Assembly: GCA_030248225.1 (NCBI GenBank)
Contig: JASANE010029061.1
Span: forward strand, 62,001-126,000
Reading direction: 5' to 3'
Origin: Trileptium ribeirensis
Taxonomy: Eukaryota; Nematoda; Enoplea; Enoplida; Thoracostomopsidae
Length of the DNA stretch: 64,000 bases
Positions within the stretch are counted from its first letter, which is position 1. Every line of letters begins with the position of its first letter. This document shows, one piece after another, positions 63,865-64,000 of this stretch. Position numbers and translations under genes: made by a program. Under the pieces are notes generated by a model that saw only the letters and a list, made by a program, of their open reading frames with translations, did no database searches and had not been told where the DNA came from.

Positions 63865-64000
63865 ATGGGGAAGCCAGACCGACGAAAAACCTTACAATAA
63901 TGCAACGAGAAAGAGAATGAAGCTATGTAGTTATTATAATGGTGCTTGCTTCTTATAACGATTCAGAAGGTCGAACTAATGACTAGGTACAATTTCAGTT
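63865..64000 (+). other. 3' flank: UTR or intron start
   Basis: The 136 bp after the last exon carry no polyadenylation signal and no gene feature. They are either the start of the 3' UTR or of another intron, depending on the donor at 63861. Confidence 0.5.

Noticed and set aside
1..64000. Search for CRISPR arrays, bacterial operons, riboswitches, phage or integron features.
   Set aside because: None present; the window is a single spliced animal gene with transposon-filled introns.

Overview
The window is eukaryotic and almost certainly from an invertebrate animal. It is AT-rich, and apart from mobile-element remnants it holds one spliced gene, on the + strand, spread over the whole 64 kb. 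I joined the exons by reading splice sites, coding phase and protein family together. The result is 26 phase-compatible exons plus one extra duplicated exon, giving 1,976 codons including a stop. The protein is the nuclear-pore and Ran-binding protein Nup358/RanBP2. Its 5' end lies upstream of base 1. The species cannot be named from this sequence.

Layout. 1-4847: end of the N-terminal helical (TPR-type) domain. 7349-11117: small Ser/Thr-rich exons and a coiled-coil exon. 16519-23494: low-complexity Q/P-rich, acidic and FG-repeat exons, including a 251-bp tandem duplication that copies part of an FG exon. 30371-35031: first Ran-binding domain (RanBD1), then FG repeats and what looks like a dead RanBP2-type zinc finger. 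36726-39215: FG linkers. 42084-45496: RanBD2, the most canonical one. 45889-46303: end of RanBD2, one intact RanBP2-type zinc finger and FG repeats. 49867-59900: a divergent RanBD3, which needs a GC-AG intron. 61525-63864: FG linker, then a motif like the SUMO-binding IR repeats of vertebrate RanBP2, then a stop. No cyclophilin domain or fourth RanBD is seen in the window; both could lie downstream if a donor overlapping the stop is used.

The introns (0.2-6.9 kb) hold most of the DNA and are full of transposon debris. I see three full-length copies and one fragment of a CAGGGA-ended hAT-type MITE, the full copies with perfect 8-bp target duplications. A second, smaller hAT-like MITE is nested in one copy, which itself sits in a foldback element. 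There are TA-flanked mariner-type MITEs, a CTTAAG-ended inverted-repeat family, a 5'-truncated RNase-H-bearing non-LTR retrotransposon on the minus strand, a decayed CR1/L2-like element, a possible tRNA-derived SINE and several tandem repeats.

No prokaryote-type operon, CRISPR array or defence system is present. The points most worth checking are the domain order and zinc-finger decay of this Nup358, the exon duplication, the pseudo-exon with a perfect 31-bp snap-back hairpin beside RanBD3, and the nested transposons. All splice sites are inferred by eye; no transcript or database search was available.
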